Source: a bacterium MS4
GTDB taxonomy: Bacteria > Bacillota > Clostridia > Oscillospirales > Acutalibacteraceae
Length of the DNA: 43,168 nt
Reading direction: 5' to 3'
Assembly: GCA_000752215.1 (NCBI GenBank)
Contig: CCFG01000012.1
Location: 1-43,168, forward strand
Part shown: positions 1-7,594 of the stretch, piece by piece
Position numbering within the stretch: the stretch's first letter is position 1
Layout of the letters: every line of letters begins with the position of its first letter
Translations under genes and position numbers: made by a program
Notes under the pieces: generated by a model
Database searches by the model: none
The model's input: the letters and a program-made list of their open reading frames with translations, nothing else
Told to the model about the DNA's origin: nothing

Positions 1-298
1 GATCGGCGGGGTGCCCGAAATAGGCCGCCGCCATCACCGCCATGGCATAGCGCGTATTTTCCACCAGAATCACCGCCGCGCCGTGCACCGTTACCGGGCG
101 CTGCGCGACAATCGCGGCCGCGCCGGCGTCCGCCGCCTGCTGCGCAAAGTCGTGGCTGTCGACGGAAGAGCCGCACAGGCACACGAACACACAGTTTTTA
201 ATCACCCTGCGCGAATCGTAAACGATATCGGTTATTTCAACGTCCGTGTTGCCGGAGCAGGTATATTTTAATCCTTCGAGTATGTTTTTTAACTGCAT
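1..298 (-). CDS. murE: UDP-N-acetylmuramoyl-tripeptide synthetase MurE, N-terminal part (cut by window edge)
   Basis: MurE adds the third amino acid (meso-diaminopimelate or lysine) to UDP-MurNAc-L-Ala-D-Glu in cytoplasmic peptidoglycan precursor synthesis. Only the first 99 residues are inside the window. They match the N-terminal Mur domain that binds the UDP part: a leader helix, the segment DIVYDSRRV (about residues 24-32), VFVCLCG (38-44), DFAQQAADAGAAAIVA and a final AYFGHP. The ATG at 298 is preceded by GGAGG about eight bases upstream. A promoter lies at 437-465, so the transcript has a leader of about 130 bases that contains the palindromic repeat at 329-418. The ATP-binding and C-terminal domains lie outside, so the amino-acid specificity cannot be read. 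MurF is the main alternative, but the DSR motif and early sequence fit MurE better. Confidence 0.85.
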   Translation of the reverse strand, partial: MQLKNILEGLKYTCSGNTDVEITDIVYDSRRVIKNCVFVCLCGSSVDSHDFAQQAADAGAAAIVAQRPVTVHGAAVILVENTRYAMAVMAAAYFGHPAD

Positions 299-328
299 AA
301 TCCAGCCTCCGTATCCATAATTTAGAGC

Positions 329-418
329 ATTTCCAGTTGATTCTGCAACAAGGCTGCGTTCCTCCCCCGCCGAAGGCGGGGGAGGAACATGTTTTGTCCC
401 GCAAACGTAACTGGAATT
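329..418. repeat. Palindromic repeat element, copy 1
   Basis: A perfect 14-bp inverted repeat (358-371 and 375-388, sequence starting GTTCCTCCCCCGCC) with a 3-base loop is nested in a longer imperfect palindrome. The outer ends are TTCCAGTT (331-338) and AACTGGAA (409-416), with further matching short blocks (TGC, ACAA) between. The outline is that of a small terminal-inverted-repeat element of about 86 bp. No U-run follows the stem on either strand, so it is not a plain terminator. A second copy lies at 43102-43168. In the murE mRNA it would form a very stable 5' UTR hairpin. Confidence 0.75.
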
Positions 419-436
419 ACGATAGAAACTCTTCTG

Positions 437-465
437 ATGATACAATAAAGATATGTCAAAGTCAA
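437..465 (-). promoter_or_regulatory. Predicted sigma-A promoter of murE
   Basis: On the minus strand TTGACT (460-465) is followed after 17 bases by TATCAT (437-442). This fits a vegetative promoter reading into murE. Transcription would start near 430 and run through the palindromic repeat. Confidence 0.6.
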
Positions 466-633
466 TTGTATTAGGCCGGTAACCATTCTTTGCGGTTACC
501 TGACACTTTCCCCTTTATGTATGATATTTGGACTGTGGAACTGTTTTGTATAGATACAACCGTTCCGGATAATGCTAACATACAGTCAAACAGCGTACAC
601 GGCGCTTAAAACGATAGAAAGGGAGCATACGTG

Positions 634-1998
634 ATGGGAACTGTGAATGAAAAACTGGAATCCTACGGACTGAAAAAAGTATTGAGCTACCTGGACAACA
701 ATCCTGAGGAAAACGTACCGAAGGTCTTAAGCTGGGTACGCAGATTCGACAGGGAGGATTATTATCACAACGCTTACGATCTGGTTGGAGAAGCGCTGAA
801 AAATCCGGAAAACAACTGGTATAAACTGATTATGAGCCTTTATGACGACATTGATTCCGGTGTTAGGAAAAAAATGTTTGAAAATTTCCTGATCAATTCC
901 TCCATTGTAGGCTGTCAGCGCAAAAATAAAAACGAAGAAAAGTACGACTGCAACATTCCGTGGGCAATCCTGATGGACCCCACCTCCGCGTGCAACCTGC
1001 ACTGCAAGGGCTGCTGGGCGGCGGATTACGGCAACAAGATGAACATGAGCTTTGAGACGCTCGACAGCATCATCGAGCAGGGGAAAAAGCTCGGCACCTA
1101 TATGTATATCTATTCCGGCGGCGAGCCACTCGTACGGAAGGACGATATTATCAGGCTGTGCGAAAAGCACAGCGACTGTGAATTTCTGGCCTTTACAAAC
1201 GCAACGCTCATTGATGAAGCGTTCGCGAACGAAATGCTGCGGGTAAAGAATTTCGTGCCCGCGATCAGCGTGGAGGGCTTTGAAGAAGCCACCGATTTTC
1301 GCCGCGGAGAAGGCACCTATCAGGCGGTCATCAAAGCGATGGAGATTTTAAAGGAGAAAAAGCTTCCGTTCGGCATTTCCTGCTGCTATACCAGCAAGAA
1401 CACCGACGTGATCGGCAGCGAGGAATACTTTGACGACATGATTTCGAAAGGCTCAAAATTCGCGTGGTTCTTCACCTATATGCCGGTCGGGGCCGACGCG
1501 GTCCCCGAGCTGATGGCTTCCGCGGAGCAAAGGGAGTTCATGTATCACCAGATCCGGAAATTCAGGGAGACAAAGCCGCTGTTCACCATGGACTTCTGGA
1601 ACGACGGCGAGTATGTACAGGGATGCATTGCGGGCGGACGCTGCTATCTGCATATCAACGCGAACGGGGATATCGAGCCGTGCGCATTTATCCATTACGC
1701 CGATTCCAACATCAAGGACAAAACGCTTCTGGAAGCGTACCAGTCCCCGCTGTTCATGCAGTACCGCAGGAACCAGCCGTTCAACGGAAATCACCTGCGC
1801 CCCTGCCCTCTGCTCGACAATCCGGGCAGACTGTCCGACATAGTGCACAAGTCCGGCGCGCAATCGACGGACATGACTCATCCCGAGGATGTTGAGGAGC
1901 TGAGCGCAAAATGCGTCAACGCCGCAAAGAACTGGGCTCCCGTCGCGGAAAGGCTCTGGGACGAATCCCATCCTGAAGAACAGGAAAACGCGGGCTGA
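634..1998 (+). CDS. Radical SAM protein with SPASM-like C-terminus, substrate unknown
   Basis: A 454-residue radical SAM enzyme. The CX3CX2C motif that binds the 4Fe-4S cluster (CNLHCKGC) is at residues 120-127, followed by a YSGGEPL motif that contacts S-adenosylmethionine. The C-terminal third has further cysteines (QGCIAGGRC, IEPCAF, LRPCPLL), the usual layout of a SPASM or twitch domain with extra iron-sulfur clusters. About 115 residues precede the radical SAM core and carry no motif I recognise. GGGAG at 621-625 is 8 bases from the ATG at 634. A GTG at 631 is an alternative start in the same frame. The gene stands alone between a divergent murE and a strong terminator, with no small peptide gene or partner enzyme beside it. 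The substrate therefore cannot be named; peptide modification or a cofactor or lipid reaction are both open. Confidence 0.85.
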   Translation: MGTVNEKLESYGLKKVLSYLDNNPEENVPKVLSWVRRFDREDYYHNAYDLVGEALKNPENNWYKLIMSLYDDIDSGVRKKMFENFLINSSIVGCQRKNKNEEKYDCNIPWAILMDPTSACNLHCKGCWAADYGNKMNMSFETLDSIIEQGKKLGTYMYIYSGGEPLVRKDDIIRLCEKHSDCEFLAFTNATLIDEAFANEMLRVKNFVPAISVEGFEEATDFRRGEGTYQAVIKAMEILKEKKLPFGISCCYTSKNTDVIGSEEYFDDMISKGSKFAWFFTYMPVGADAVPELMASAEQREFMYHQIRKFRETKPLFTMDFWNDGEYVQGCIAGGRCYLHINANGDIEPCAFIHYADSNIKDKTLLEAYQSPLFMQYRRNQPFNGNHLRPCPLLDNPGRLSDIVHKSGAQSTDMTHPEDVEELSAKCVNAAKNWAPVAERLWDESHPEEQENAG

Positions 1999-2050
1999 CC
2001 AAACAGCCGAACAAAGTATCCGATTTCATCAATATTCTTAATATATAAAG

Positions 2051-2092
2051 AAGGACGGCTTCCGCATACTCTAAGCGGAAGCCGTCCTTTTT
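2051..2092. terminator. Bidirectional Rho-independent terminator
   Basis: A perfect 15-bp stem (2051-2065 paired with 2075-2089) with a 9-base loop is followed by a T-run on the plus strand, and by a T-rich stretch on the minus strand. It lies between two convergent genes, the radical SAM gene and the 188-aa gene, and can end both transcripts. Confidence 0.92.
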
Positions 2093-2108
2093 ATATTTCA
2101 ACGAGTCC

Positions 2109-2675
2109 TTAAAGAAACGATTCCAACACGTTTACAATGTGTTGATGTGACTGGATGCACTCATTAAAAGAAGCAGACGGTTCGTCTCCACTTTTCTTGA
2201 TATACTCCGCCTCTTCCACTTCCTGCTGAATTACTTTTTTAAAATATTCCGCATAATTTCCCGATGACAGCAAGCTGTCAGAAGCATCGGCAGAACCTTT
2301 CGTTACTGTTACCGTCCCCTGTGCCGTCGTCGGTCTCGCCCCCGCCAGGAGGTAATCCTGATAGGACAAAACGCCGCTGTTGGTCAATTCAGACAGCAAG
2401 GAATCCATTCCGGAAGCGTCTGAATCAGAGTACTTGTCCCGAAAATATTGTTTCTGCACACCGGACAACGTGTTACTCCCTGTTGATTTTTTCCCTTTTT
2501 CCGTAATAGCTGTCAGGGATGCTTCATTTTGGGAAGAAAATGTAACTCCATCCATACTTTCTTTTGAGGCGCTTTGCACCATATTGGCAAAAGCACCGGA
2601 TATCGCTTTTTTTCCGGCACTATTGACGTAACCTGAGAATCCATTTGAATATACGGAAGCTATGCTGTTTATCAT
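2109..2675 (-). CDS. Hypothetical protein, 188 aa
   Basis: I do not recognise a named domain. The protein is polar and rich in Ser, Ala and Gly, with no signal peptide, membrane helix or cysteine cluster apart from one Cys near the end. The N-terminus (MINSIASVYSNGF) is short and amphipathic. The middle has KYSDSDASGMDSLLSELTNS followed by GVLSYQDYL, reminiscent of small Firmicutes hypothetical proteins with a repeated pattern of a tyrosine/aspartate stretch, then a leucine helix ending in GxLS. The C-terminal 50 residues are predicted helical (YAEYFKKVIQQEVEEAEYI). AAGGAG lies 6 bases before the ATG, and a promoter is present at 2698-2725. The reading frame is well supported by these signals, so it is probably a real gene; its function is unknown. 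Confidence 0.7.
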   Translation of the reverse strand: MINSIASVYSNGFSGYVNSAGKKAISGAFANMVQSASKESMDGVTFSSQNEASLTAITEKGKKSTGSNTLSGVQKQYFRDKYSDSDASGMDSLLSELTNSGVLSYQDYLLAGARPTTAQGTVTVTKGSADASDSLLSSGNYAEYFKKVIQQEVEEAEYIKKSGDEPSASFNECIQSHQHIVNVLESFL

Positions 2676-2697
2676 TTCAATCTCCTTAATTACTCAG

Positions 2698-2725
2698 AAT
2701 ATAATATTCCTGTGCTGATTGCCAA
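2698..2725 (-). promoter_or_regulatory. Predicted promoter of the 188-aa gene
   Basis: On the minus strand TTGGCA (2720-2725) is followed after 16 bases by TATATT (2698-2703), about 20 bases upstream of the AAGGAG ribosome binding site. Confidence 0.5.
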
Positions 2726-2883
2726 TGTAGCTCCATCGCTGTATCTAAATATATCCATACAAACTACTTGCCTCAGAAACAGTATAATAAGATATTGTCT
2801 CATCCCCTTTTATATTTCTATATTCACCTTAACACTATAATTCATATATGTCAATATTTTCTTCAAAAGATAAGATACCACGC

Positions 2884-2924
2884 AAAAATGGTGTTTCAAA
2901 ATTAATTTTGAAACACCATTTTTT
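2884..2924. terminator. Bidirectional terminator downstream of the glycosyltransferase pair
   Basis: A near-perfect palindrome of about 34 bases centred near 2904 is flanked by A5 on the left and T6 on the right. It gives a hairpin plus U-run on both strands. On the minus strand it is placed to end the GT2-GT4 transcript, whose last stop codon is at 2934. Confidence 0.9.
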
Positions 2925-2933
2925 AAGTTTTAT

Positions 2934-4121
2934 TTAATGATTGAGTAGCGCATACAGTTTTTCGATTTCTTCTTCATTGGTATAATCACACTGTGCCAAA
3001 GCCTGTGAAAACTCCGCGCGTTTCTCCTCATGCAGCAGCAAATCTTCCAGACCCGCTTCAACCCCCTCGCTGTCCATGGGAACGATCAGGCCGTTTCTGC
3101 CGGAATCGATCTGATCGCGGGCCGTGGAAAAATCGGTGAGAAGAATCGGGCGGCACATGACCATCGCCTCGTCGACGGCGATGGATTTGCCCTCGAACCG
3201 GGACGGCTGCAGGTAGACGTCGCACGCCTTCAGATACGGGTACGGATTAGGGCGCTCCCCCATGAACCGGACGTAATCGCCGATGTCGAGTTCCCGGATC
3301 ATCGCCTCCAGGTTTTCCTTTTCCGGGCCGATTCCGATGATATACCACTTAAAGCGAAGCCCCTTTTTCTTTAACGCGGCAATGGCGGGCAGCGCAATGT
3401 CAAGTCCCTTCTGGTGAGAAAGACGGGCAATGGACAGTACGCGCAGGCCGGAGAAATCATCTTCAAAGTCGGCCGGTTCTTCGGCCATCTGGCGCATGAA
3501 AGTGGAGGAAATAATATTGTAGATCACATGGAACCGGTCGGCATACTCCGGGAAAGTGTTCTCAAGTGCAGTCTTACAGGATTCGGAAACCGTGCACAGC
3601 GCGTTCAGTTTTCCGACAAACGCACGGTCAAACTCGCTGTTCAAGCCCATTGCCGTATAATCGCCGTGGATAAACCCGATTTTGACGGGGCTTTTGACCT
3701 TGGTCACGGCGTAATAAATCGGCTGGCCCTCCATAAAGGCCACCACCGCGTCGTATTGCTTCTGGGAAGGCCTGATAAAACACCTTTCCACATTCCACAT
3801 GCGTACCAGCCGCTCGCCCATGGTCCCGCGCAGACCGGCAAAGGAAACCAGCAGGCGGCAGAGCGCGATTCGCGGATGCCCTTTTCTGATGAGGGCAAAA
3901 AAGGCCTGGCGGATATTTAATTTATACTCCGACGGAAAGAGCGGAGGCAGAAGGTTTACCTTCGGTGAAACGCGGCTCAGAAACAGGCCGTCGTTTGCGA
4001 AAAGCTGAAGGTCGACCTCGTAATTTTCATAATCGAACAGAGACAGCACCGTAACCAGGCTTTTTTCAATGCCGCCGCTGTGCAGGCTGTAATTGATAAA
4101 AAGAACACGTTTTTTCGCCAT
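2934..4121 (-). CDS. Glycosyltransferase, GT4 family
   Basis: A 395-residue GT-B fold glycosyltransferase, expected to transfer a sugar from a nucleotide donor to a lipid-linked or polysaccharide acceptor at the inner face of the membrane. The N-terminal Rossmann half begins VLFINYSLHSGGIEKSL, with the glycine-rich acceptor loop typical of GT4. The C-terminal half has LSIARLSHQKGLD and the EX7E motif with glutamates at 310 and 318 (EGKSIAVDE). Length is normal for the family. Its ATG overlaps the stop codon of the upstream GT2 gene by one base (TAATG), so the two are translationally coupled. A terminator follows at 2884-2924. The sugar and acceptor are not readable from sequence. Gene content suggests exopolysaccharide, capsule or wall polymer synthesis. 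Confidence 0.88.
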   Translation of the reverse strand: MAKKRVLFINYSLHSGGIEKSLVTVLSLFDYENYEVDLQLFANDGLFLSRVSPKVNLLPPLFPSEYKLNIRQAFFALIRKGHPRIALCRLLVSFAGLRGTMGERLVRMWNVERCFIRPSQKQYDAVVAFMEGQPIYYAVTKVKSPVKIGFIHGDYTAMGLNSEFDRAFVGKLNALCTVSESCKTALENTFPEYADRFHVIYNIISSTFMRQMAEEPADFEDDFSGLRVLSIARLSHQKGLDIALPAIAALKKKGLRFKWYIIGIGPEKENLEAMIRELDIGDYVRFMGERPNPYPYLKACDVYLQPSRFEGKSIAVDEAMVMCRPILLTDFSTARDQIDSGRNGLIVPMDSEGVEAGLEDLLLHEEKRAEFSQALAQCDYTNEEEIEKLYALLNH

Positions 4122-5185
4122 TATCTTTTCCCCGCGTTTTTCAACAGCATATTGGAATAAATCCGGTAGAACAAATAGACGGCCGGCGTTATTCTGGACC
4201 GAATAACCCGCAGGACGATCCTGTCCGCACGGGTGCCGTTTTTCAGGTAGTCGGAACGGGCCGCAACCCGGAGCACCGGATTCCGGAGAATGCCGCGCAC
4301 CTCTTTGTATCTTTTCGCAAAGCTCTTATCATTATTAGGGCTGAAGCAGTTGACCAGAGAAGAATGCGCCGCGCTGCGGAGAAGCCACGCAAGGTGACGT
4401 TCCCCATACTGGGCGTAAAGACCTTTTTTCTGCAAAAAGTCACGCACCACATGATAGCAGGCGGTCATCATTTCCATTTTTCTGGGACGGTACCGGGTGC
4501 TTAACGATTCGGGATTATAACGGTAATGATAATAGGCCCCTCCAAGAACAAGCACTTTGTCCGTCAGGCAGTGCGCCATGATCGATACCGGAAGATCCTC
4601 CAGCATGATTTCCTGCTCATTGAAATACGAAAGGTGATTTCCCAGAAACCACTCCCGGCGGAAAAACCTGCGCCACGCGCAGCCGAGCATCTCTACCTGC
4701 CGCCAGGGGCTGTCCGTCGGATCGGGGCCGATCAGCTCCCGGAGCAGGATTTCCCGCGTTTCCCGATCGAAAGCAGGGAAACTCACCGGCAGCTTGCAGA
4801 CACGGTGCTCCTCCGCTTTACTGTTTTCGCGTACAAAGTTAAAGACGACCATATCCGCGGCACATTTTTCCGCAGAGGAATACAGATTCTGCAATGCCTC
4901 CGGGTCAAGCCAGTCGTCGGAATCCACAAAAGACAGGTATTTTCCGGCGGCGCGGGCGGCGCCGTAATTGCGGGTATTTCCCAGGCCTCCATGGGGCTTG
5001 TCCAGCACCCGGACACGGGAGTCCTTCTCATATGTCCGCGCAAGCTCCAGCGAACGGTCGGTCGATGCGTCGTTTACTAAAAGAATCTCTATATCCGTCA
5101 GCGTCTGCGCCAAAATGCTTTCGACACACTGCGCCAAATACTTTTCTACGTTATATACCGGTACAATCACACTTACTTTTGGCAA
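4121..5185 (-). CDS. Glycosyltransferase, GT2 family
   Basis: A 354-residue GT-A type glycosyltransferase. VSVIVPVYN (residues 4-12), VNDASTD (about 37-43) and the metal- and donor-binding DSDDW (88-92) are the classic family 2 motifs. The C-terminal 120 residues are basic and helical, as in many wall-polymer transferases. I choose the TTG at 5185 because GGAGGT sits 6 bases before it and homology begins directly after. An upstream in-frame ATG at 5302 would add 39 arginine- and glycine-rich residues with no family match. It is the first gene of a two-gene unit with the GT4 gene and is divergent from a second GT4 gene at 5450. The transferred sugar is unknown. Confidence 0.86.
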   Translation of the reverse strand: MPKVSVIVPVYNVEKYLAQCVESILAQTLTDIEILLVNDASTDRSLELARTYEKDSRVRVLDKPHGGLGNTRNYGAARAAGKYLSFVDSDDWLDPEALQNLYSSAEKCAADMVVFNFVRENSKAEEHRVCKLPVSFPAFDRETREILLRELIGPDPTDSPWRQVEMLGCAWRRFFRREWFLGNHLSYFNEQEIMLEDLPVSIMAHCLTDKVLVLGGAYYHYRYNPESLSTRYRPRKMEMMTACYHVVRDFLQKKGLYAQYGERHLAWLLRSAAHSSLVNCFSPNNDKSFAKRYKEVRGILRNPVLRVAARSDYLKNGTRADRIVLRVIRSRITPAVYLFYRIYSNMLLKNAGKR

Positions 5186-5328
5186 GATCAGACCTCCTTC
5201 TCTTCGTCGCCCCGGCGGCAGCGTCCTTTTCCGGACAGCACCGGGCATCCTTCCAGCCCCCGAATCAAACCGGTTAAGAACCGGGAAACAGGCGCCAGCC
5301 AACGTATTCGCATATAAAAATACATCTT

Positions 5329-5357
5329 ATGATACCATTTTCTGTGAACCAATACAA
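5329..5357 (-). promoter_or_regulatory. Predicted promoter of the GT2-GT4 unit
   Basis: On the minus strand TTGTAT (5352-5357), a 17-base spacer and TATCAT (5329-5334) preceded by TGG form an extended -10 type promoter. The leader to the TTG start is about 135 bases. Confidence 0.5.
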
Positions 5358-5377
5358 GATTATTTTGCAGCAGCGTG

Positions 5378-5406
5378 TTGAAATGCAGCATTTTGTATGC
5401 TATTCT
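5378..5406 (+). promoter_or_regulatory. Predicted promoter of the plus-strand glycosyltransferase
   Basis: TTGAAA (5378-5383), a 17-base spacer and TATTCT (5401-5406) preceded by TGC. It lies back to back with the GT2 promoter, about 20 bases apart, so the two divergent units may share regulation. Confidence 0.55.
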
Positions 5407-5449
5407 TTTATATATTTCTATTTTAAATCGATCAGGAGGCTGTTTTCCG

Positions 5450-6703
5450 ATGAAGGACTGCCTGGTATTGTTAACGAAAACGTTCCCTTTCGACAAAGGG
5501 GAAGAATTCATAGAAGACGAACTCCCTCTTCTGGCGAAAGCATTCGATCAGGTCATTATCGTGGCCACAAGCACTGCCGACAACCCGGTACAGACAAGAA
5601 GCGTGCCTGAAAACGTCTGCGTCCACAACATCCGTGCATCCAAGGTCAAACGCAGCCTTGCCGGAGCGGTGGCAAGACAGTTTCCTTTTAAGGATTACAA
5701 GGGCTATTCCGGAAAAGACGAACGGAACGCCGTAAAAGGATCGCTGAAAAAAAACCTTTATCTGAGTTATTTTATCGCGAAATCCGAAATCGTGTACGAT
5801 GAAACGGTTAAAATTCTCGCCCCGTATTCCCTGCAGCAATACGACGGCGTAACGTTTTACAGCTATTGGTTCTACGATATCGCCATGGCGGCGGTAAGGC
5901 TCAAACGGTACTGTCAGGCAAAAGCCAAGCTGGCGGTCTGCCGGGCGCACGGCTACGACCTTTACGCTTACCGCAACTCCATGAATTATCTGCCGCTGCG
6001 GCATTACCTTTTGAAAAACATAGACAAGGTCTACACCTGCTCCCAAGACGGAAACGATTACTTGACCGGCCTGTATCCCCAATACGCGGGAAAAATCCAG
6101 ACCGCCTATCTGGGTACGCGGGATTACGGGACGACGGAATCAGACGGAACGGGACCTTTTCAGATTGTCAGCTGCTGCCACATCGTCCCGCTCAAACGCG
6201 TGGATCTGCTTGCCAAATCCCTGAGTCTGCTGAATGGCAGCGGTCTTGCGCTGAAATGGACGCATTTCGGCGGCGGCGACGCATTGGAAGAGCTGAAAAA
6301 ATACGCGGAGGAAAATCTGCGGTTTTTGGAGTATGATTTCCGGGGAGAAGTGAAAAATTCCGACCTGATGGCCTATTACCAAAACACCCCGGTAGACCTG
6401 TTCGTCAACACCAGCAGCACGGAAGGGCTTCCTGTCAGCATTATGGAAGCCTGCTCGTTCGGAATTCCCGCGGTTGCGACGAATGTAGGAGGAACCGGAG
6501 AAATCGTCCGCGACGGCGAAACCGGCTTTTTAATCGAGGCGGATTTTACCTCGGACAAGCTGGCTTCGGCCATTCGTTCCGTGGCGGAGTTACCGGCGGA
6601 AGAAAGAAAAAAGCTGCGCGAAAACTGCCGGTCGGTTTATCTGAGCACCTTCTGCGCACAAGACAATTTTGCCGCTTTCGCCCAGCAGATTAAACCGCTT
6701 TAA
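5450..6703 (+). CDS. Glycosyltransferase, GT4 family
   Basis: A 417-residue GT-B glycosyltransferase. The C-terminal donor-binding domain carries IVPLKRVDLL, THFGGGDALEEL and the EX7E motif with glutamates at 325 and 333 (EGLPVSIME), followed by GIPAVATNVGG and DGETGFLI. The N-terminal half (about 200 residues) is less conserved and carries the acceptor site, with a CRAHGYDLY segment. I chose the ATG at 5450 because AGGAGG lies 8 bases upstream. An earlier frame-compatible start at 5375 would fall between the promoter elements. The gene is divergent from the GT2-GT4 unit and followed by a weak hairpin. It likely acts in the same surface polysaccharide pathway as its neighbours, although no flippase, polymerase or initiating transferase is visible here. 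Confidence 0.86.
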   Translation: MKDCLVLLTKTFPFDKGEEFIEDELPLLAKAFDQVIIVATSTADNPVQTRSVPENVCVHNIRASKVKRSLAGAVARQFPFKDYKGYSGKDERNAVKGSLKKNLYLSYFIAKSEIVYDETVKILAPYSLQQYDGVTFYSYWFYDIAMAAVRLKRYCQAKAKLAVCRAHGYDLYAYRNSMNYLPLRHYLLKNIDKVYTCSQDGNDYLTGLYPQYAGKIQTAYLGTRDYGTTESDGTGPFQIVSCCHIVPLKRVDLLAKSLSLLNGSGLALKWTHFGGGDALEELKKYAEENLRFLEYDFRGEVKNSDLMAYYQNTPVDLFVNTSSTEGLPVSIMEACSFGIPAVATNVGGTGEIVRDGETGFLIEADFTSDKLASAIRSVAELPAEERKKLRENCRSVYLSTFCAQDNFAAFAQQIKPL

Positions 6704-6770
6704 AAAGAACCGCGGCAAAAACATCATCAAAAATACCATGTGCCGAACATGCGCTTTGACAGGCTGAAAA

Positions 6771-6794
6771 GCCCTTGCAGAGGGCATGTTTTTT
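6771..6794 (+). terminator. Weak terminator after the plus-strand glycosyltransferase
   Basis: A short GCCCT/AGGGC stem (6771-6775 and 6781-6785) with a 5-base loop, then ATG and six T residues. The stem is short, so termination is likely but perhaps partial. Confidence 0.45.
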
Positions 6795-6916
6795 CATTTT
6801 TGGACCGCTTTATAAACACAGATTTTCCGCCTTTTAGGGTTCTGTGCGGTTCTTCGATTTCGGACAAAATGAATAAGCCGCCGCAGGAGGAACATACTAT
6901 CAGCGGTGATAAAAAC

Positions 6917-7594
6917 ATGACCATTTCATTTATAAGGACCTTACTGCTCTACATAGTCATTATTGTAGCGGTAAGGCTGATGGGTAAACGGCAGATCAGC
7001 GAGCTGCAGACAAGCGAGCTCGTCGTGACCCTCCTGATTTCCGATATTGCGGCAATCCCGATGCAGGATACCGGGCAGCCCCTGGTAAGCGGGTTCATCC
7101 CCATCGCGGTGCTCGTAATGTGTGAAATCCTCGTATCCGGCCTGATGCTGAAAAGCACGAAATTCCGAAAGCTGATCTGCGGCAGACCGATCATCGTGAT
7201 CAACGACGGGAAGGTAGACCAGAAGGAAATGCGCCGCCTGCGCATGAGCACGGAGGACCTCTCCGAGCAGCTGCGGCAGAAAAACGTGTTCAGCCTTGAG
7301 GACGTTGCCTACGCGATTGTGGAGACCAACGGAAAGATGAGCATCATCAAAAAGACGGACAAGGAGCAGCCGACCGCCGGTATGCTGGGCGTGGCGCTGC
7401 CGGATACCGGGCTCGAAACCGTCGTCATCAGCGACGGAGTCATCTCCGACTTTTCCCTTCAGCTGTGCAACAAAAGCCGGGAATGGCTGGAAGGCGTTCT
7501 GCGCGGCAAAAACATCAGCACCGACCAGATTTTTATTATGACGGCCAACAGAAAGGGAGATTTCAATATTATCAAGAAGGATGAAAAACAATGA
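6917..7594 (+). CDS. DUF421 (YetF-like) membrane protein
   Basis: A 225-residue protein of the YetF/DUF421 family. The N-terminal third has about three membrane segments (residues 3-20, 33-50 and 56-76), with the family signatures RLMGKRQISELQTSELVVTL (about 20-39) and DIAAIPM. A soluble C-terminal domain follows, containing GRPIIVINDGKVD, MSTEDLSEQLRQKNVFSLEDVAYAIVETNG and the end segment SREWLEGVLRGKN. The biochemical role is not established; family members occur in sporulating Firmicutes. I chose the ATG at 6917 because homologues begin close to the first membrane segment and GGTGAT precedes it. An upstream ATG at 6869 would add 16 polar residues. The stop overlaps the next gene by 4 bases (ATGA). 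Confidence 0.85.
   Translation: MTISFIRTLLLYIVIIVAVRLMGKRQISELQTSELVVTLLISDIAAIPMQDTGQPLVSGFIPIAVLVMCEILVSGLMLKSTKFRKLICGRPIIVINDGKVDQKEMRRLRMSTEDLSEQLRQKNVFSLEDVAYAIVETNGKMSIIKKTDKEQPTAGMLGVALPDTGLETVVISDGVISDFSLQLCNKSREWLEGVLRGKNISTDQIFIMTANRKGDFNIIKKDEKQ

Larger units (their letters stand above)
299..633. other. Intergenic region between divergent murE and radical SAM gene
   Basis: This 335-base stretch has no coding sequence. From left to right it holds the murE ribosome binding site, the palindromic repeat (329-418), the murE promoter (437-465), an inverted repeat GGTAACC-N9-GGTTACC (478-500), and a weak plus-strand promoter candidate. That candidate is TTGTAT at 546-551, 16 bases, then GATAAT at 568-573. 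Its -35 box is the left half of a TTGTAT-AG-ATACAA palindrome (546-559), which could be an operator. GGGAG at 621-625 is the ribosome binding site of the next gene. Confidence 0.5.

Noticed and set aside
5186-5302. 39-residue N-terminal extension of the GT2 protein
   Set aside because: The TTG at 5185 has an ideal GGAGGT and family homology starts there; the extension is Arg/Gly-rich leader sequence.
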